Positions 1 to 8,889 of a stretch of DNA of 64,000 nucleotides are shown piece by piece. A program made the translations under genes and the position numbers. The notes beneath the pieces are model-generated. The model was not told where the DNA came from and did not search any database. It saw only the letters and a list, made by a program, of their open reading frames with translations. The DNA is taken from the NCBI RefSeq assembly GCF_022662495.1, contig NZ_JAKPBU010000002.1, forward strand, positions 110,061 through 174,060, read 5' to 3'. Position 1 is the first letter of the stretch; each line of letters begins with the position of its first letter. The stretch is from Lysobacter sp. M2-1 (GTDB taxonomy: Bacteria > Pseudomonadota > Gammaproteobacteria > Xanthomonadales > Xanthomonadaceae).

Positions 1-236
1 TTGTCGTCCGGTACGCGCGGCCAGTGCGCGGCGAAAATGTCGTACGTGCGCCGGCCCAGCAGCAGCTCGAACGGACGCGAGAACAGTTCGCCCATGGCTT
101 CGCCGACGGTCTCGTCGAAGTGGGGCGCGACCCAGCCGCCGTACGCGAACCCGCCGCTGCGGTCCTCGTCCGGACCGCCCGGGGCCTGCATCACGCCGTC
201 CAGGCTGGTGAATGCCGCGACGATGATCCTGCGCAT
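1..236 (-). CDS. Dihydrofolate reductase family protein, 3' part cut off by window edge
   Basis: The 78 residues visible start MRRIIVAAFTSLDGVMQAPG, contain GGWVAPHFDE and end near LLLGRRTYDIFAAHWP. This pattern is typical of the RibD C-terminal/dihydrofolate-reductase-like family (YwjB/YyaP type), NADPH-dependent reductases of mostly unknown substrate. The gene runs off the left edge, so the C-terminal half is not seen. It begins 9 bases after the stop of the DUF1428 gene, which suggests a two-gene operon. Family assignment is good; the substrate is unknown. Confidence 0.8.
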   Translation of the reverse strand, partial: MRRIIVAAFTSLDGVMQAPGGPDEDRSGGFAYGGWVAPHFDETVGEAMGELFSRPFELLLGRRTYDIFAAHWPRVPDD

Positions 237-245
237 GCGGGCCGC

Positions 246-608
246 CTATCGCGCGCCAAGCTCGACTACCGGCGCGAAGCCGCCGTAGATCAGGCGCATG
301 CCGTCGAACGGCATCGGGTTGTTTTCGGGCGTGAGCCTTGGATCCTTCATCGCCTTCTCCATGCCGACATCGCGCGTGGCCTTGTCCGGCCATTCGATCC
401 ACGAGAAGACCACGCTCTCGTCGTCCTTGGCCTGCACCGCACGCTTGAAATCGGTCTGCTTGCCGTCGGGGACCTCGTCGCCCCAGCATTCGAGCACGCG
501 GCTGGCGCCGTACTCGACGAAGACCGAATCGCCGGTCCTGGCATGATCGATGAACTTCTGCTTGTTGGCGGTGGGGACTGCGAGCACGAAACCGTCGATA
601 TAGGGCAT
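246..608 (-). CDS. DUF1428 family protein (YbaA-like)
   Basis: The protein has 120 residues and starts MPYIDGFVLAVPTANKQKF. The opening YIDGFV and the FSWIEWPDKATRD and PFDGMRLIYGGF segments are characteristic of DUF1428, a small ferredoxin-like alpha/beta dimeric family of unknown biochemical role. A clear ribosome binding site, AAAGGAGA, lies just before the ATG and fixes the start. It is followed closely by the dihydrofolate-reductase-like gene. Genes of this family are often found beside small stress or antibiotic-response enzymes, but no function can be derived here. Confidence 0.85.
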   Translation of the reverse strand: MPYIDGFVLAVPTANKQKFIDHARTGDSVFVEYGASRVLECWGDEVPDGKQTDFKRAVQAKDDESVVFSWIEWPDKATRDVGMEKAMKDPRLTPENNPMPFDGMRLIYGGFAPVVELGAR

Positions 609-780
609 GTCTCATCTCCTTTGGGTTGCAAGGGCAGGGCATCGCGACCGCGGTGCATCGGCCTGCCTTGCTGGTACGACGAACCGGCAAGGCGGCAATC
701 GACATGTCGATCCAACCGGCGCCCCGCCGAATTCAGCTTCGTGGGCGCAAGCCTGATCCACGCCCGGTTAGAGTGATGCG

Positions 781-1695
781 ATGGATCCGTATTGCTCGCG
801 TCGCAAACTGCTGCTGGCCGGCCTGGGCGCCGCGACGTGGGCCGGTGGCCTGCGTCACGCCGCCGCTGCGGAGGTCGATCCGGAAGGTCCGGTTGCGAAG
901 CTGATGGCGCTCGAACGCGTCCACGGCGGCCGCCTCGGGGTCGCGATCCTCGATGTCGACAGCGGCCGGCGGATCAACCACCGGGGCGAGCAGCGCTTCG
1001 CCCTGTGCAGCACGTTCAAGCTGCTGGCGGCGGCGCTGGTACTGGCACGGGTCGATCGCGACGAGGAACAGCTCGATCGACGCATCGTCTACGACCGGGA
1101 CGCACTGGTGACCTATTCGCCGGTGACCGAACAGCACGTCGGCGCGGGCATGACGCTTGCCGAGTTGTGCCAGGCGGCCGTGACCGTCAGCGACAACACC
1201 GCCGGCAATCTGCTGCTGGCCAGCTTCGGCGGCCCGCCGGCGCTGACCACGTTCGCGCGCTCGCTCGGCGATGCGGCCACCCGGCTCGACCGGATCGAAC
1301 CCGAACTCAATGACGTGCCGCCGGGCGATGAGCGCGATACCACCACGCCGGCGGCGATGCTCGTTTCCCTGCGCGCGCTGCTGGTGGGCGATGCGTTGTC
1401 GGCGACCTCGCGCACCCAGCTACGCGACTGGCTGCTCGCCAGCTCCACCGGCGGACGCCGCCTGCGGGCCGGGGTGCCCGCGGACTGGCTCGTCGGCGAC
1501 AAGACCGGGACCGGCGAACGCGGCGCGACCAACGATGTGGGCATCCTGCTGCCGCCGGGACGTAGGCCGTTGCTTGTGGCCGCGTATTACGACGCGCCCG
1601 ATGAGGCCGCCGGCCCGCAACGCGATGCGGTGATCGCTGAAGTCGGGCGGATCGCCGCGGGGCTGGTTACGGTGCGGACGAATCCTGCGCGCTAG
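781..1695 (+). CDS. bla: Class A serine beta-lactamase, Tat-type signal
   Basis: Hydrolyses beta-lactam antibiotics in the periplasm through an acyl-serine intermediate. All class A motifs are present in the 304-residue protein: STFK at 77-80 (catalytic Ser77 and Lys80), SDN at 137-139, EPELN at 173-177 (general-base Glu173 and the conserved Asn) and KTG at 241-243. The N-terminus SRRKLLLAGLG followed by an Ala-rich stretch looks like a twin-arginine signal peptide, as in many xanthomonad class A enzymes including the L2 group. No AmpR-type regulator is adjacent, so inducibility is uncertain. Its 3' end overlaps the convergent NAD-binding gene by 29 bases. The substrate spectrum cannot be read from sequence. 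Confidence 0.93.
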   Translation: MDPYCSRRKLLLAGLGAATWAGGLRHAAAAEVDPEGPVAKLMALERVHGGRLGVAILDVDSGRRINHRGEQRFALCSTFKLLAAALVLARVDRDEEQLDRRIVYDRDALVTYSPVTEQHVGAGMTLAELCQAAVTVSDNTAGNLLLASFGGPPALTTFARSLGDAATRLDRIEPELNDVPPGDERDTTTPAAMLVSLRALLVGDALSATSRTQLRDWLLASSTGGRRLRAGVPADWLVGDKTGTGERGATNDVGILLPPGRRPLLVAAYYDAPDEAAGPQRDAVIAEVGRIAAGLVTVRTNPAR

Positions 1696-2371
1696 GCGAG
1701 CCGGAAGACGCGCGGTAGGCATCGGCAAGCGCATTGATGGCATCGTTCTCGACGATCGCCGGCGGGTCGGGCATCCGCAGCAGCTGCAGCATCGCCATGC
1801 CCACGTTCTCGGTGCTGGTGAGCAGGCCAGGCACCAGCTTCAGCCCCAACCCCATCAGCGGTCCCGCGACGGTATACAGCGCCGCCATCGCCGGATGCGG
1901 CGAGCGCACCCCGTGCACCGGCTGCACGCCGCCGGTGCGCAACATGATGGTGCGGATCGGCAGCGCGGCCAGCGCCGCTTCGGCTTCGCCCTTCACCTTG
2001 AGCGGCATGATCGCGCTGTCGGGGTTGGAGTGGGCGCCGGAGATGTAGACGAAGCGCGCCGCCGGATTGCGTGCCGCGAACGCGCGCGCGACGTGCAGGG
2101 TGAGATCGACGGTGACATGGCGGTATTCGGCTTCCGCGCCGATCGGCAGGGCGCCGGCGCAGTACAGGCAGGCATCGAAAGGCTGCAGCCGGTCTTCGAC
2201 CGGCGCGAGGTCGGCGAAATCAGCGACGAGCAGCTCCTCAAGCTTCGCGTCGACCTGGCCGCTCGCGCGGCGGCCCAGCGCGCTCACGTGGACGACTTCT
2301 GGGTCGTCCAGGCAGACGCGCAATACGCCCTGGCCGACCAGGCCCGTGGCGCCGGTGAGCAGGATGCGCAT
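1667..2371 (-). CDS. NAD(P)-binding epimerase/dehydratase-like protein
   Basis: A protein of 234 residues beginning MRILLTGATGLVGQGVLR, the Rossmann GxxGxxG nucleotide-binding motif of the atypical/extended SDR family (YbjT/NmrA-like). ARFVYISGAHS further on matches the central strand region; the usual YxxxK pair is not obvious, as in many atypical members that act as redox sensors or reductases. The open frame extends 10 codons upstream, but GGAGAG sits at good spacing before the ATG chosen here. The substrate is unknown. It converges on and overlaps the beta-lactamase gene. Confidence 0.8.
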   Translation of the reverse strand: MRILLTGATGLVGQGVLRVCLDDPEVVHVSALGRRASGQVDAKLEELLVADFADLAPVEDRLQPFDACLYCAGALPIGAEAEYRHVTVDLTLHVARAFAARNPAARFVYISGAHSNPDSAIMPLKVKGEAEAALAALPIRTIMLRTGGVQPVHGVRSPHPAMAALYTVAGPLMGLGLKLVPGLLTSTENVGMAMLQLLRMPDPPAIVENDAINALADAYRASSGSPSAQDSSAP

Positions 2372-2475
2372 GGCGGCTCTCCAAGGCGTGTGTGTCGACA
2401 AACTAGCCCACGCGATGTGCGCGATGCGTGTGCACGGACCCGTGAACCGGGCCGCACGGGTTTACTTGCTCTGGC

Positions 2476-3795
2476 TCACGCCGCAATGGCATGCACCGCC
2501 TGCGCGGCGCGGTCGACTTCCTCGGGCGTGTTGACCAGGCTCGGCGCCAGCCGCGCATAGGTGACCGCGTAAGGGCTGGTGCTGGCGATGATCCGGCGTT
2601 CAAGCAGTCGGCGGACCACATCGGCGGGCGAGATGCCCTCGACCTCGAACGCGACCAGTCCCGCGGACAGGTCCCCGGACATCGGCGTATGCAGCTTGAC
2701 TTTGCGGTTGCCCGCCAGGCTGGCCTTGAGCCGGTCGTTGAGTTCGCGGATACGCGCGGCCACGCGCGCGCGGCCCATCGCCTGATGCATGTCGAACGCG
2801 GCGCCCATCGCCCATTGATGTTCGAAGGCGTGGAAGCCACCCGGGGTCATGCGCGCCGCGTTTGCGGGCGTCGACGGTGCGCGGTCCTCGGTCCAGGCGG
2901 TGTAGGACTCGAGTTCGCTGAAGTTGGGAATCGTCGGATGCAGCCGCGCCCAGTTCTCCGCGTTCGCCCAGATGAGTCCGGTGCCGCGCGGCGCGAACAT
3001 CCACTTGTGGCAACCGGCGCAAAAGTAGTCCGCGCCCATGGTGGCGATGGTTTCGTCGGCTGCACCGATCCCGTGCACGCCATCGACCACCAGCCACACG
3101 TCCGGATGCTTTGCCTTCAGCGCGGCGGCGATCTCGCGGATCGGCAGGCGGATGCCGGTGCTCGAATGCACCCAGGTCAGGCCGACCACGCGGGTACGCG
3201 GCGCGACCGCCTGCAGCAGGCGCTCGATGATCGCCGCCGTGCTCGCGTCCGCGGCCTCGTCGAACAGCGCGATCTTGCGCAGCGTGGCGCCAGCGCGTGC
3301 GGTGGCCAGGCGGATCGACTCGTGGTGGGAATAATGATCGTGCACGGTGGCCAGCACCTCGTCGCCGGGCTTGAGCGGCAGGCCGTGATAGACGATGGCC
3401 AGGCTTTCGGTCGTGCTGCGGGTGAGGGCGATGTCCGACGCATTGCCGCCCAGATAACGCGCGATCGAGCCTGTCACCTGCATCGGGATGTTGTCCGCAT
3501 CGCTGCCGAACATGCCGTGCTCGATCACCTGGAAAGGATCGCGATCCATGGCCTTGCGCCACGCCTCGATCGCATCGCGGACCGGCGCCGGATGACTGGC
3601 GATGAAGAAGCTGGCGAAATGCGCGTAGCCGGGATCCAGCGCGAACTGCGCACGTACGCGATTCCAGTCGGACAGGTCCGGCAAGGGGCGCGATTCGGAA
3701 GCCAGCGCGGCGGCCAACGACCCGGGAACCAGCGCGGAGGCCCCCAGCGCCATCGGGACGGTGAGCAGCCGGCGGCGGGTCATGGTCGAGGACAT
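2476..3795 (-). CDS. Exported PLP-dependent aminotransferase class V protein
   Basis: A 439-residue fold-type I PLP enzyme, closest in pattern to isopenicillin-N epimerase/cysteine desulfurase-like proteins. The PLP lysine is Lys264 in GCHKWMFAPRGTG, and Asp238 in VVDGVHGIG should pair with the pyridine nitrogen. The N-terminus MTRRRLLTVPMALGASALVPG is a twin-arginine signal, so the protein probably folds with its cofactor in the cytoplasm and is exported. AGGAG before the start supports the first ATG. The family includes epimerases, desulfurases and lyases, and the true substrate cannot be told. Confidence 0.88.
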   Translation of the reverse strand: MSSTMTRRRLLTVPMALGASALVPGSLAAALASESRPLPDLSDWNRVRAQFALDPGYAHFASFFIASHPAPVRDAIEAWRKAMDRDPFQVIEHGMFGSDADNIPMQVTGSIARYLGGNASDIALTRSTTESLAIVYHGLPLKPGDEVLATVHDHYSHHESIRLATARAGATLRKIALFDEAADASTAAIIERLLQAVAPRTRVVGLTWVHSSTGIRLPIREIAAALKAKHPDVWLVVDGVHGIGAADETIATMGADYFCAGCHKWMFAPRGTGLIWANAENWARLHPTIPNFSELESYTAWTEDRAPSTPANAARMTPGGFHAFEHQWAMGAAFDMHQAMGRARVAARIRELNDRLKASLAGNRKVKLHTPMSGDLSAGLVAFEVEGISPADVVRRLLERRIIASTSPYAVTYARLAPSLVNTPEEVDRAAQAVHAIAA

Positions 3796-3892
3796 GGGAA
3801 ACGCTCCTGCAAGAGGTCAGCACTGCCAACGCGCGCGACCGCGGGCAACGGCCAGATGCCTGCCCGGGGTGTGGCGCCGCGCCGGCCGCCGA

Positions 3893-3898
3893 TAGAAT
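3893..3898 (+). promoter_or_regulatory. Candidate -10 box (TAGAAT) of the GNAT gene
   Basis: TAGAAT lies only 6 bases upstream of the ATG at 3905, with no Shine-Dalgarno sequence between. If it is a -10 element, transcription would start at or next to the ATG and the mRNA would be leaderless. No good -35 hexamer is seen. The motif recurs before the genes at 10490, 24401, 61817 and 62228. The promoter role is inference. Confidence 0.4.
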
Positions 3899-3904
3899 TT
3901 ACCC

Positions 3905-4588
3905 ATGTCGTCCGACCATCCGCTCGACAATCCGTTCTGGTCCGCGCTGCACAGCCTCCATGCGCATTTCGCGCTGGGCTCGGATGAGGTGCGGCGCTTC
4001 CCCGCCGACGTCGCGCCGTTCCTGGGCGTGGCGCACGCCGGAGTGGACACCGGCGGCGTGCTGGACAGCCTGGTGCCGCCGGGAGACTCGGTGTTGCTGA
4101 TGGGCGTGGCGCCTGCGCGCGTGCCGCAGGGTTGGGCCTTGGAGGCGTTCGACGACCTGGCGCAGATGGCCTGCGACGGCGAAGTGGCCGTGCCGGAGGG
4201 ACCACCGATCATTGAGTTGGGCCCGGAACACCGCGCCGATGCGCTCGCGCTGACCGCGCTGGTCTACCCGCACTATTTCCGTCCGCGCACGATGGAGCTC
4301 GGCCGTTATTTCGGCATCTATGTCGAAGGCCGGCTCGCGGCGATGGCCGGCGAGCGCCTGGGCGCACCCGGCTTCCGCGAGATGAGCGCCATCTGCACCC
4401 ATCCTGATTTCCTCGGCCGCGGTTATGCGCGGCGTCTGACCGCCATGCTGAGCAACGACACCCTGCATAGCGGCAGACTGCCGTTCCTGCATGTCAGTCA
4501 GGCCAATGCGCGCGCGATGGCCCTGTACGAAGGGATGGGCTACCGGCTGCGCCGCACCATTCCGTTCTGGTCGCTGCGGCGCGCCTGA
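3905..4588 (+). CDS. GNAT family N-acetyltransferase
   Basis: A 227-residue protein whose C-terminal half is a GNAT domain of the FR47 type. Motif A, FLGRGYARRL at residues 169-178, forms the acetyl-CoA pyrophosphate loop, preceded by SAICTHPD (beta-4) and followed by FLHVSQANARAMALYEGMGY (motif B). The N-terminal 100 residues show no recognisable motif and probably complete a double-GNAT-like fold. The acceptor is unknown. It is divergent from the exported aminotransferase gene, with about 110 bases between. A TAGAAT box immediately before the ATG suggests a leaderless transcript. Confidence 0.87.
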   Translation: MSSDHPLDNPFWSALHSLHAHFALGSDEVRRFPADVAPFLGVAHAGVDTGGVLDSLVPPGDSVLLMGVAPARVPQGWALEAFDDLAQMACDGEVAVPEGPPIIELGPEHRADALALTALVYPHYFRPRTMELGRYFGIYVEGRLAAMAGERLGAPGFREMSAICTHPDFLGRGYARRLTAMLSNDTLHSGRLPFLHVSQANARAMALYEGMGYRLRRTIPFWSLRRA

Positions 4589-4664
4589 TCCTGTCGCAGG
4601 ACTGTCACGAAACCGTCGCATGCTCGCCATCGCGCCGCCACGGCGTCGACAGGGTTGCAACGTC

Positions 4665-5150
4665 ATGCGGGTGAACACCGGAATCGTGCTGCTGGTATTG
4701 CTGTCGGCCTCCTGCCTGGCCATCGCCCAGCAGGCCTACACGGGGATCGAGCAGAAGCTGACCCCGGGGCAATTGCGCGAAGTCGGCCTGAGCCCGAAGC
4801 AGCTCGAGCTGCTCAACCGCTATCTGCGCCAGGCCGAAGCTGCGGCGCCGCCGGTCGAGACTGCGCGCTATGAAACCGCGCAGGGCAAACCCCGACGTGA
4901 TCCGACCTCGCTGATGGGCTTCAGCGACCAGCCGATCCGGAGCCGGCTCAAAGGCAGCGTCGCGGGCTGGGCGCCGGGTACCGTCTTCGAGCTGGAAAAC
5001 GGCCAGCAGTGGAAGGTGCTCAAGGGCAGCATGAAGCTGCGCACGCCGTTCGAGACGCCGGACATCGTGGTGGTGCCGGGGATCGCCGGCCGCTGGTTTC
5101 TGCAGGTCGACGAAGACCTGCCCAAGGCCCGCGTCTACCGGATCGATTGA
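4665..5150 (+). CDS. Secreted hypothetical protein
   Basis: A 161-residue protein with a signal peptide (MRVNTGIVLLVLLSASCLAIAQQ). The mature part starts with KLTPGQLREVGLSPKQLELLNRY, a predicted helical hairpin. The C-terminus, from SRLKGSVAGWAPGTVFELEN onward, looks like a small all-beta domain with GQQWKV and VVVPGIAGRWFL. The pattern is seen in uncharacterised xanthomonad periplasmic proteins; no enzyme motif is present. The frame is open further upstream into the GNAT gene, but the signal peptide decides the ATG given here. Confidence 0.72.
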   Translation: MRVNTGIVLLVLLSASCLAIAQQAYTGIEQKLTPGQLREVGLSPKQLELLNRYLRQAEAAAPPVETARYETAQGKPRRDPTSLMGFSDQPIRSRLKGSVAGWAPGTVFELENGQQWKVLKGSMKLRTPFETPDIVVVPGIAGRWFLQVDEDLPKARVYRID

Positions 5151-5197
5151 GCATGCTCGATCAAGCATGATCGATTGTGCGCGATCCACTGCCGCCT

Positions 5198-5303
5198 TGT
5201 GGGAGCGGCTTGAGCCGCGTGCTGTCCGGCACGCGGAATCAGGCACCACGAGGCGTTCGCGACCAGAGCCTGCCCCGGACCCGATCCGGGTTTGCTTCCA
5301 CAG
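5198..5303. repeat. Degenerate REP palindrome pair
   Basis: TGTGGGAGCGGCTTGAGCC at the left and a degenerate inverse ending TTGCTTCCACAG at the right flank GACCAGAGCCTGCCC. It matches the element at 52400-52492. It fills the gap between the secreted protein and the convergent DUF2207 gene. Confidence 0.65.
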
Positions 5304-5327
5304 GATGCGATACGGGCACGGAAGCGC

Positions 5328-7049
5328 TCAGCGACCACCACCACCGCCGCCACCGCCGCCGCCGCCGGAAGACCCGCCGCCACCGCTGCCCGAGGAACTG
5401 CCCGGCGGCGTCGATGACGACGCGATCTGCGAGGTGAACGCGCTGCCGATCGAGCGCGTCAGGCTGTCGAGGCTGTCCGCGCCGCCGCCGCGATACCAGG
5501 CCATGCCGGCCGTGGCAGCGGCCGCACTCGCAGCGCCGACCGCGAAGGTGAACTTACGGGTCCAGGCTTCCTCGACCTCCAGCGCCACCGCATAGGGCAA
5601 CAGCTGCTGGTAGCGTTCGGCGTTCAGCACGGGCGGCGCGTCGGGCCCGGGCAGGCGCGCAAGCTCGTCCTGTTCGGCCACGCTCAGATAGAGCTTGAGC
5701 CCGGCGATCTCGTCCATCAGCTTGCGCCCTTCGGGTGTCGGTGCGCGTATCAGGATCGCGAACACGATCAGGGTCGCGACCATGAGCGCGCCGACGAGGA
5801 AGATGAGCAGGACCCCGCCGCCCCCGCCGAGCAACATGGCGAGCGCGAAGCCGGCGACCGCGATGAGCGCGGCCATCGCCACACTCTTGCCGTTGTGCCG
5901 GAACATGCGCCCGTCGTAATCCTGCTTCAGCGCCGCCGCCTGCGCCTGTCCGGCCGCCTGCAGCCGCGTTGCGTTGGTCTTCTTCAGCTCGATTTCCTTG
6001 CCGCCGCCGAATAGCGACAACAGCGCGCGTTCGGACTTCGGCAGCGGCTCGCCTTCGGTCGAGGTGCGGACGAGCTTCCAGCTGTCGCTCAGCAGGCCCT
6101 TGTTGCGCTCGATGCGCAGGAAACCCTTCACCGCCAGGTCCAGCAGGTCGCAGGACAGGCAGCGCGGGTCGTGGCCCATGCGCTGGATGAAGCGCAGGGC
6201 CGCCGGCGAATAGCCCGGTGGCGGCTCGTAGCGCGCGATGACGATGCCGGCGCGCGGATCGCGCCCCAGCGCACGCCAGCGGCGCAGGCAGAACACGAGC
6301 AGCGCGGCCAGCGTCGCCAGTGCGATCAGTACGCCGCGGTTGTCCTTGAGCAGCCACCAGACCCGCTGCGCCCGGGTCGGCGCGGCGACGATGCCCTTTG
6401 GGAAGGTGAGCACGATGGTCATGCCTTCCCCGGGCGCCAGCGGCTGGGTGAGGCGCCACTGCGCCGCGCCCGGCGCCACGATCCGCGCCTGGTAGCCCTG
6501 CGCCTGCGCGCCCTGCGGGCCGGTATAGCCCTCGGCGTGCAGCTGCGCTTCGGGCACCGCCTGCGGAAGGCGCACGTCGACCTGGCCGGATTCGATCGGA
6601 AATGCCCATCCGGTGCCGATCGCGTTCCAGTACAGCTCGTCATGTCCGGCGAAAAAGCCCAGCTGCCGGGTGGTGCGGTAGCGCAGGGTGTAGGTGTAGT
6701 CGGCCGGGACCGGCAGGAAATCGTCGTTGCCGGTATTGATGCGCACGCCGTTGCCGAGCTTCTCGGTGAACCAGGGCTCGGTCCTGCCGTTGCGGAGCAC
6801 CTCGATCATCTCGAACCCGACCACGACGCGGTTGCCGTGGCGATCCCGATAGCGGGTGGGAAAGTCGCGATAGATCCCGCGCCGGATCTGGCTGCCCTCG
6901 GCACGCACCCGGATGCGCTCGGCGACCTCGAGGCTGCCGTCGGCATTGACCTGGACCTCGCTGTCGTAGGCCAGGATGCGTTCCTGGGCATGCGCCTGAT
7001 GCCAGCAGGCGGCCAGCACGAGCAGCAGAGCGGTCAGCAACGTTTTCAT
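5328..7049 (-). CDS. DUF2207 domain membrane protein
   Basis: A 573-residue protein with a signal peptide (MKTLLTALLLVLAACWHQAH). An extracytoplasmic DUF2207 beta domain (ILAYDSEVQVNADGSLEV onward) follows, then a transmembrane segment after WWLLKDNRGVLIALATL, a cytoplasmic stretch, and two more membrane segments around AALIAVAGFALAMLLGGG. The C-terminus is an extreme Gly/Ser tract (SSGSGGGGSSGGGGG), a known feature of this family. It overlaps the lemA stop by 4 bases (ATGA), so translation is coupled. LemA-DUF2207 pairs are widely conserved, but their role, suspected in envelope or signalling processes, is not established. Confidence 0.87.
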   Translation of the reverse strand: MKTLLTALLLVLAACWHQAHAQERILAYDSEVQVNADGSLEVAERIRVRAEGSQIRRGIYRDFPTRYRDRHGNRVVVGFEMIEVLRNGRTEPWFTEKLGNGVRINTGNDDFLPVPADYTYTLRYRTTRQLGFFAGHDELYWNAIGTGWAFPIESGQVDVRLPQAVPEAQLHAEGYTGPQGAQAQGYQARIVAPGAAQWRLTQPLAPGEGMTIVLTFPKGIVAAPTRAQRVWWLLKDNRGVLIALATLAALLVFCLRRWRALGRDPRAGIVIARYEPPPGYSPAALRFIQRMGHDPRCLSCDLLDLAVKGFLRIERNKGLLSDSWKLVRTSTEGEPLPKSERALLSLFGGGKEIELKKTNATRLQAAGQAQAAALKQDYDGRMFRHNGKSVAMAALIAVAGFALAMLLGGGGGVLLIFLVGALMVATLIVFAILIRAPTPEGRKLMDEIAGLKLYLSVAEQDELARLPGPDAPPVLNAERYQQLLPYAVALEVEEAWTRKFTFAVGAASAAAATAGMAWYRGGGADSLDSLTRSIGSAFTSQIASSSTPPGSSSGSGGGGSSGGGGGGGGGGGR

Positions 7050-7597
7050 CGCGCCATCTCCACTTTCACCGCGGCGCGGCTGTCGGCTTGCGCCTGGAAG
7101 AACTCGATCGCGCCGAAGCCGGCGGCTTTCGCTACGAGCACGTCGGGCACGCGCTGGGTGGCATCGGTGTAGTCGCGCACGGCGCCGTTGTAGAAGCGGC
7201 GCGCGTACTGCAGCTGTTCCTCGGTATCGACCAGGTCGCGCTGCAACTGGGCGAAATTCTGGTTGGCCTTGAGGTCCGGATAGGCTTCCTGCAGTGCCAG
7301 CAGGCGCACGAGACCCTGCTCCAGCGCCTCCTCGACCTCGCCGAGCCGTGACGGCTCGCGCAGACCGACTGCCTGTGCGCGCAGTTCGGTGACCGCGCGC
7401 AGCGTCGCGGCTTCGTGCCCCGCGTAGCCCTGCACCGCGGCGACCAGCTGCGGCACCAGGTCGTGACGGCGTTGCAGTTGCACGTCGATGTCGGCCCAGG
7501 CCGTGCGGGTCTGGTTGCGCAGGCGGACCAGGCGGTTGAATGCGAGTACGCCCCACGCCACCAGCGCCAGGGCGGGCAGCAGCAGCCAAATCGACAT
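7046..7597 (-). CDS. lemA: LemA family protein
   Basis: A 183-residue protein with one N-terminal membrane segment (MSIWLLLPALALVAWGVLAF) and the LemA signature NRLVRLRNQTRTAWADIDVQ with LQRRHDLVPQLV shortly after. The rest is a long helical bundle exposed outside the cytoplasmic membrane, as in the known LemA fold. It is the first gene of a two-gene unit with the DUF2207 protein. The molecular function is unknown. It diverges from the lipoprotein gene at 7758 across 160 bases that must hold both promoters. Confidence 0.92.
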   Translation of the reverse strand: MSIWLLLPALALVAWGVLAFNRLVRLRNQTRTAWADIDVQLQRRHDLVPQLVAAVQGYAGHEAATLRAVTELRAQAVGLREPSRLGEVEEALEQGLVRLLALQEAYPDLKANQNFAQLQRDLVDTEEQLQYARRFYNGAVRDYTDATQRVPDVLVAKAAGFGAIEFFQAQADSRAAVKVEMAR

Positions 7598-7757
7598 GAT
7601 CCAATCGCTCCAGGTGCGGATATGGGATGTTAAACGTGCCCGCTCATGCCGGCGGCCATCCGGCAGCGAGTGGTCGCGGGTTCATCGCCGATTCGTCCGC
7701 TTGCGCGGCAATGCGCCTAGACTGGTGGCCGGTCTCCCGGTCCTTGTCAGAAAGTCG

Positions 7758-8795
7758 ATGCAAATCCCCGTTTTCGCGGGACTGATGTTGGTTGTGGCCC
7801 TGCTCGTGGGCTGTCAGCGCGAGCAGCCGGCTTCCGCGGCCGCTCCAGTGCGCGGCAAGACCACGGCCGACAGCGGGGCCATCAGTACTCCGCGCCCCGT
7901 GACCGATGTTCTGCCCACGCCCAAGGACGTGCTGGACGGCACCCACTGGCCTGCGGCGCGGGTCGGCGAAGGGGAGGCGAATATCAGCTGCAGCACCGAT
8001 TACGAGCTGGGCGACGGCATGCCGCTGGCGAACCTGGAGTACTTCAGCGTGCTCGACGCGATGGATCGATGCCGCGACGAGGGTCTGGTGCGCCTGCATT
8101 ACCGCGGCAAGATCGATGCCGGCTTCGCCGACCTGGTCGAGCGCGTAGCCGCCATGTCCGAGCGCATGGAAATCGACAACCGGATCCTCGACCTGGATTC
8201 GGCGGGTGGCCAGGTCGAAGACGCGATCCGTGCCGGCGATGCCATCGGCGCCGGGCACTGGACGCTGTGGGTGCGCGAGGGCGCCGTGTGCCACAGCGCC
8301 TGCGTGCTGATCCTGGCGGCGGGCGACAACCGGCTGATCTCCGGCGACGTCGGCATCCATCGCATGATCCGCATGAGCTCCACCGCCAGCACCCGCGCCG
8401 AGCTCAACAAGGAACTGCGCGAAGTGCAGAAGCAGCTGCAGGACTACCTGGAGCGCAACGGCGCTGCACTGGCCATTGCCGACCTGATGATGACGGTGCC
8501 CAGCCGCGATCTGCGCATGCTCACCCAGGAAGAGCTGCGCGAATACGGTCTGTCCGGTGCCAATGCGGTGCAGGAGGATCTGGAACGTATCGCCCTGTTG
8601 CGCAGTTGCGGCCAGGACTTCGTGCGCAGGAAGGAAGGCTTCATGCGCGAGTTCGGCCAGAGCTGCGCGCGCCAGGGCCAGCACGTGGAGGCGATGAACG
8701 ACTGCAGCCGCAAGCTGCGCGAGCGCTTCGGCTTCCCGGACAAGGCGTGTCCGGACGAGACCCCGATGCCCGAGGCCGATCTTTCGCTGCAGTAG
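7758..8795 (+). CDS. Lipoprotein with ClpP/crotonase-like domain (COG3904 type)
   Basis: A 345-residue protein with a lipobox LVGC (lipidated Cys19). The central part, RLHYRGKIDAGFADLVERV, then LDSAGGQVEDAIRAGDAIG and GAVCHSACVLILAAGDNR, follows the ClpP-fold pattern of COG3904 predicted periplasmic proteins. The Ser in CHSAC occupies the position of the nucleophile, and IHRM lies where the catalytic His is expected. The C-terminal 100 residues are Cys-containing and unassigned. It may be an envelope serine peptidase, but activity is inference. The long upstream open frame is not coding; the signal peptide sets the start. Confidence 0.78.
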   Translation: MQIPVFAGLMLVVALLVGCQREQPASAAAPVRGKTTADSGAISTPRPVTDVLPTPKDVLDGTHWPAARVGEGEANISCSTDYELGDGMPLANLEYFSVLDAMDRCRDEGLVRLHYRGKIDAGFADLVERVAAMSERMEIDNRILDLDSAGGQVEDAIRAGDAIGAGHWTLWVREGAVCHSACVLILAAGDNRLISGDVGIHRMIRMSSTASTRAELNKELREVQKQLQDYLERNGAALAIADLMMTVPSRDLRMLTQEELREYGLSGANAVQEDLERIALLRSCGQDFVRRKEGFMREFGQSCARQGQHVEAMNDCSRKLRERFGFPDKACPDETPMPEADLSLQ

Positions 8796-8889
8796 CGCCA
8801 CTCGCCCCGGCATGCGCTGCCGCGCCGGTGGCCGGGCACCAGTCAGCTGTGGCGGGCGCCCGCTACCCGTTCTTCCGCACGTTCGTCCG

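Noticed and set aside
7050..7604. Extension of the DUF2207 frame to 758 codons
   Set aside because: The upstream part overlaps lemA in another frame and is Arg/Gly-rich shadow. The signal peptide MKTLLTALLLVLAAC sets the start at 7049.
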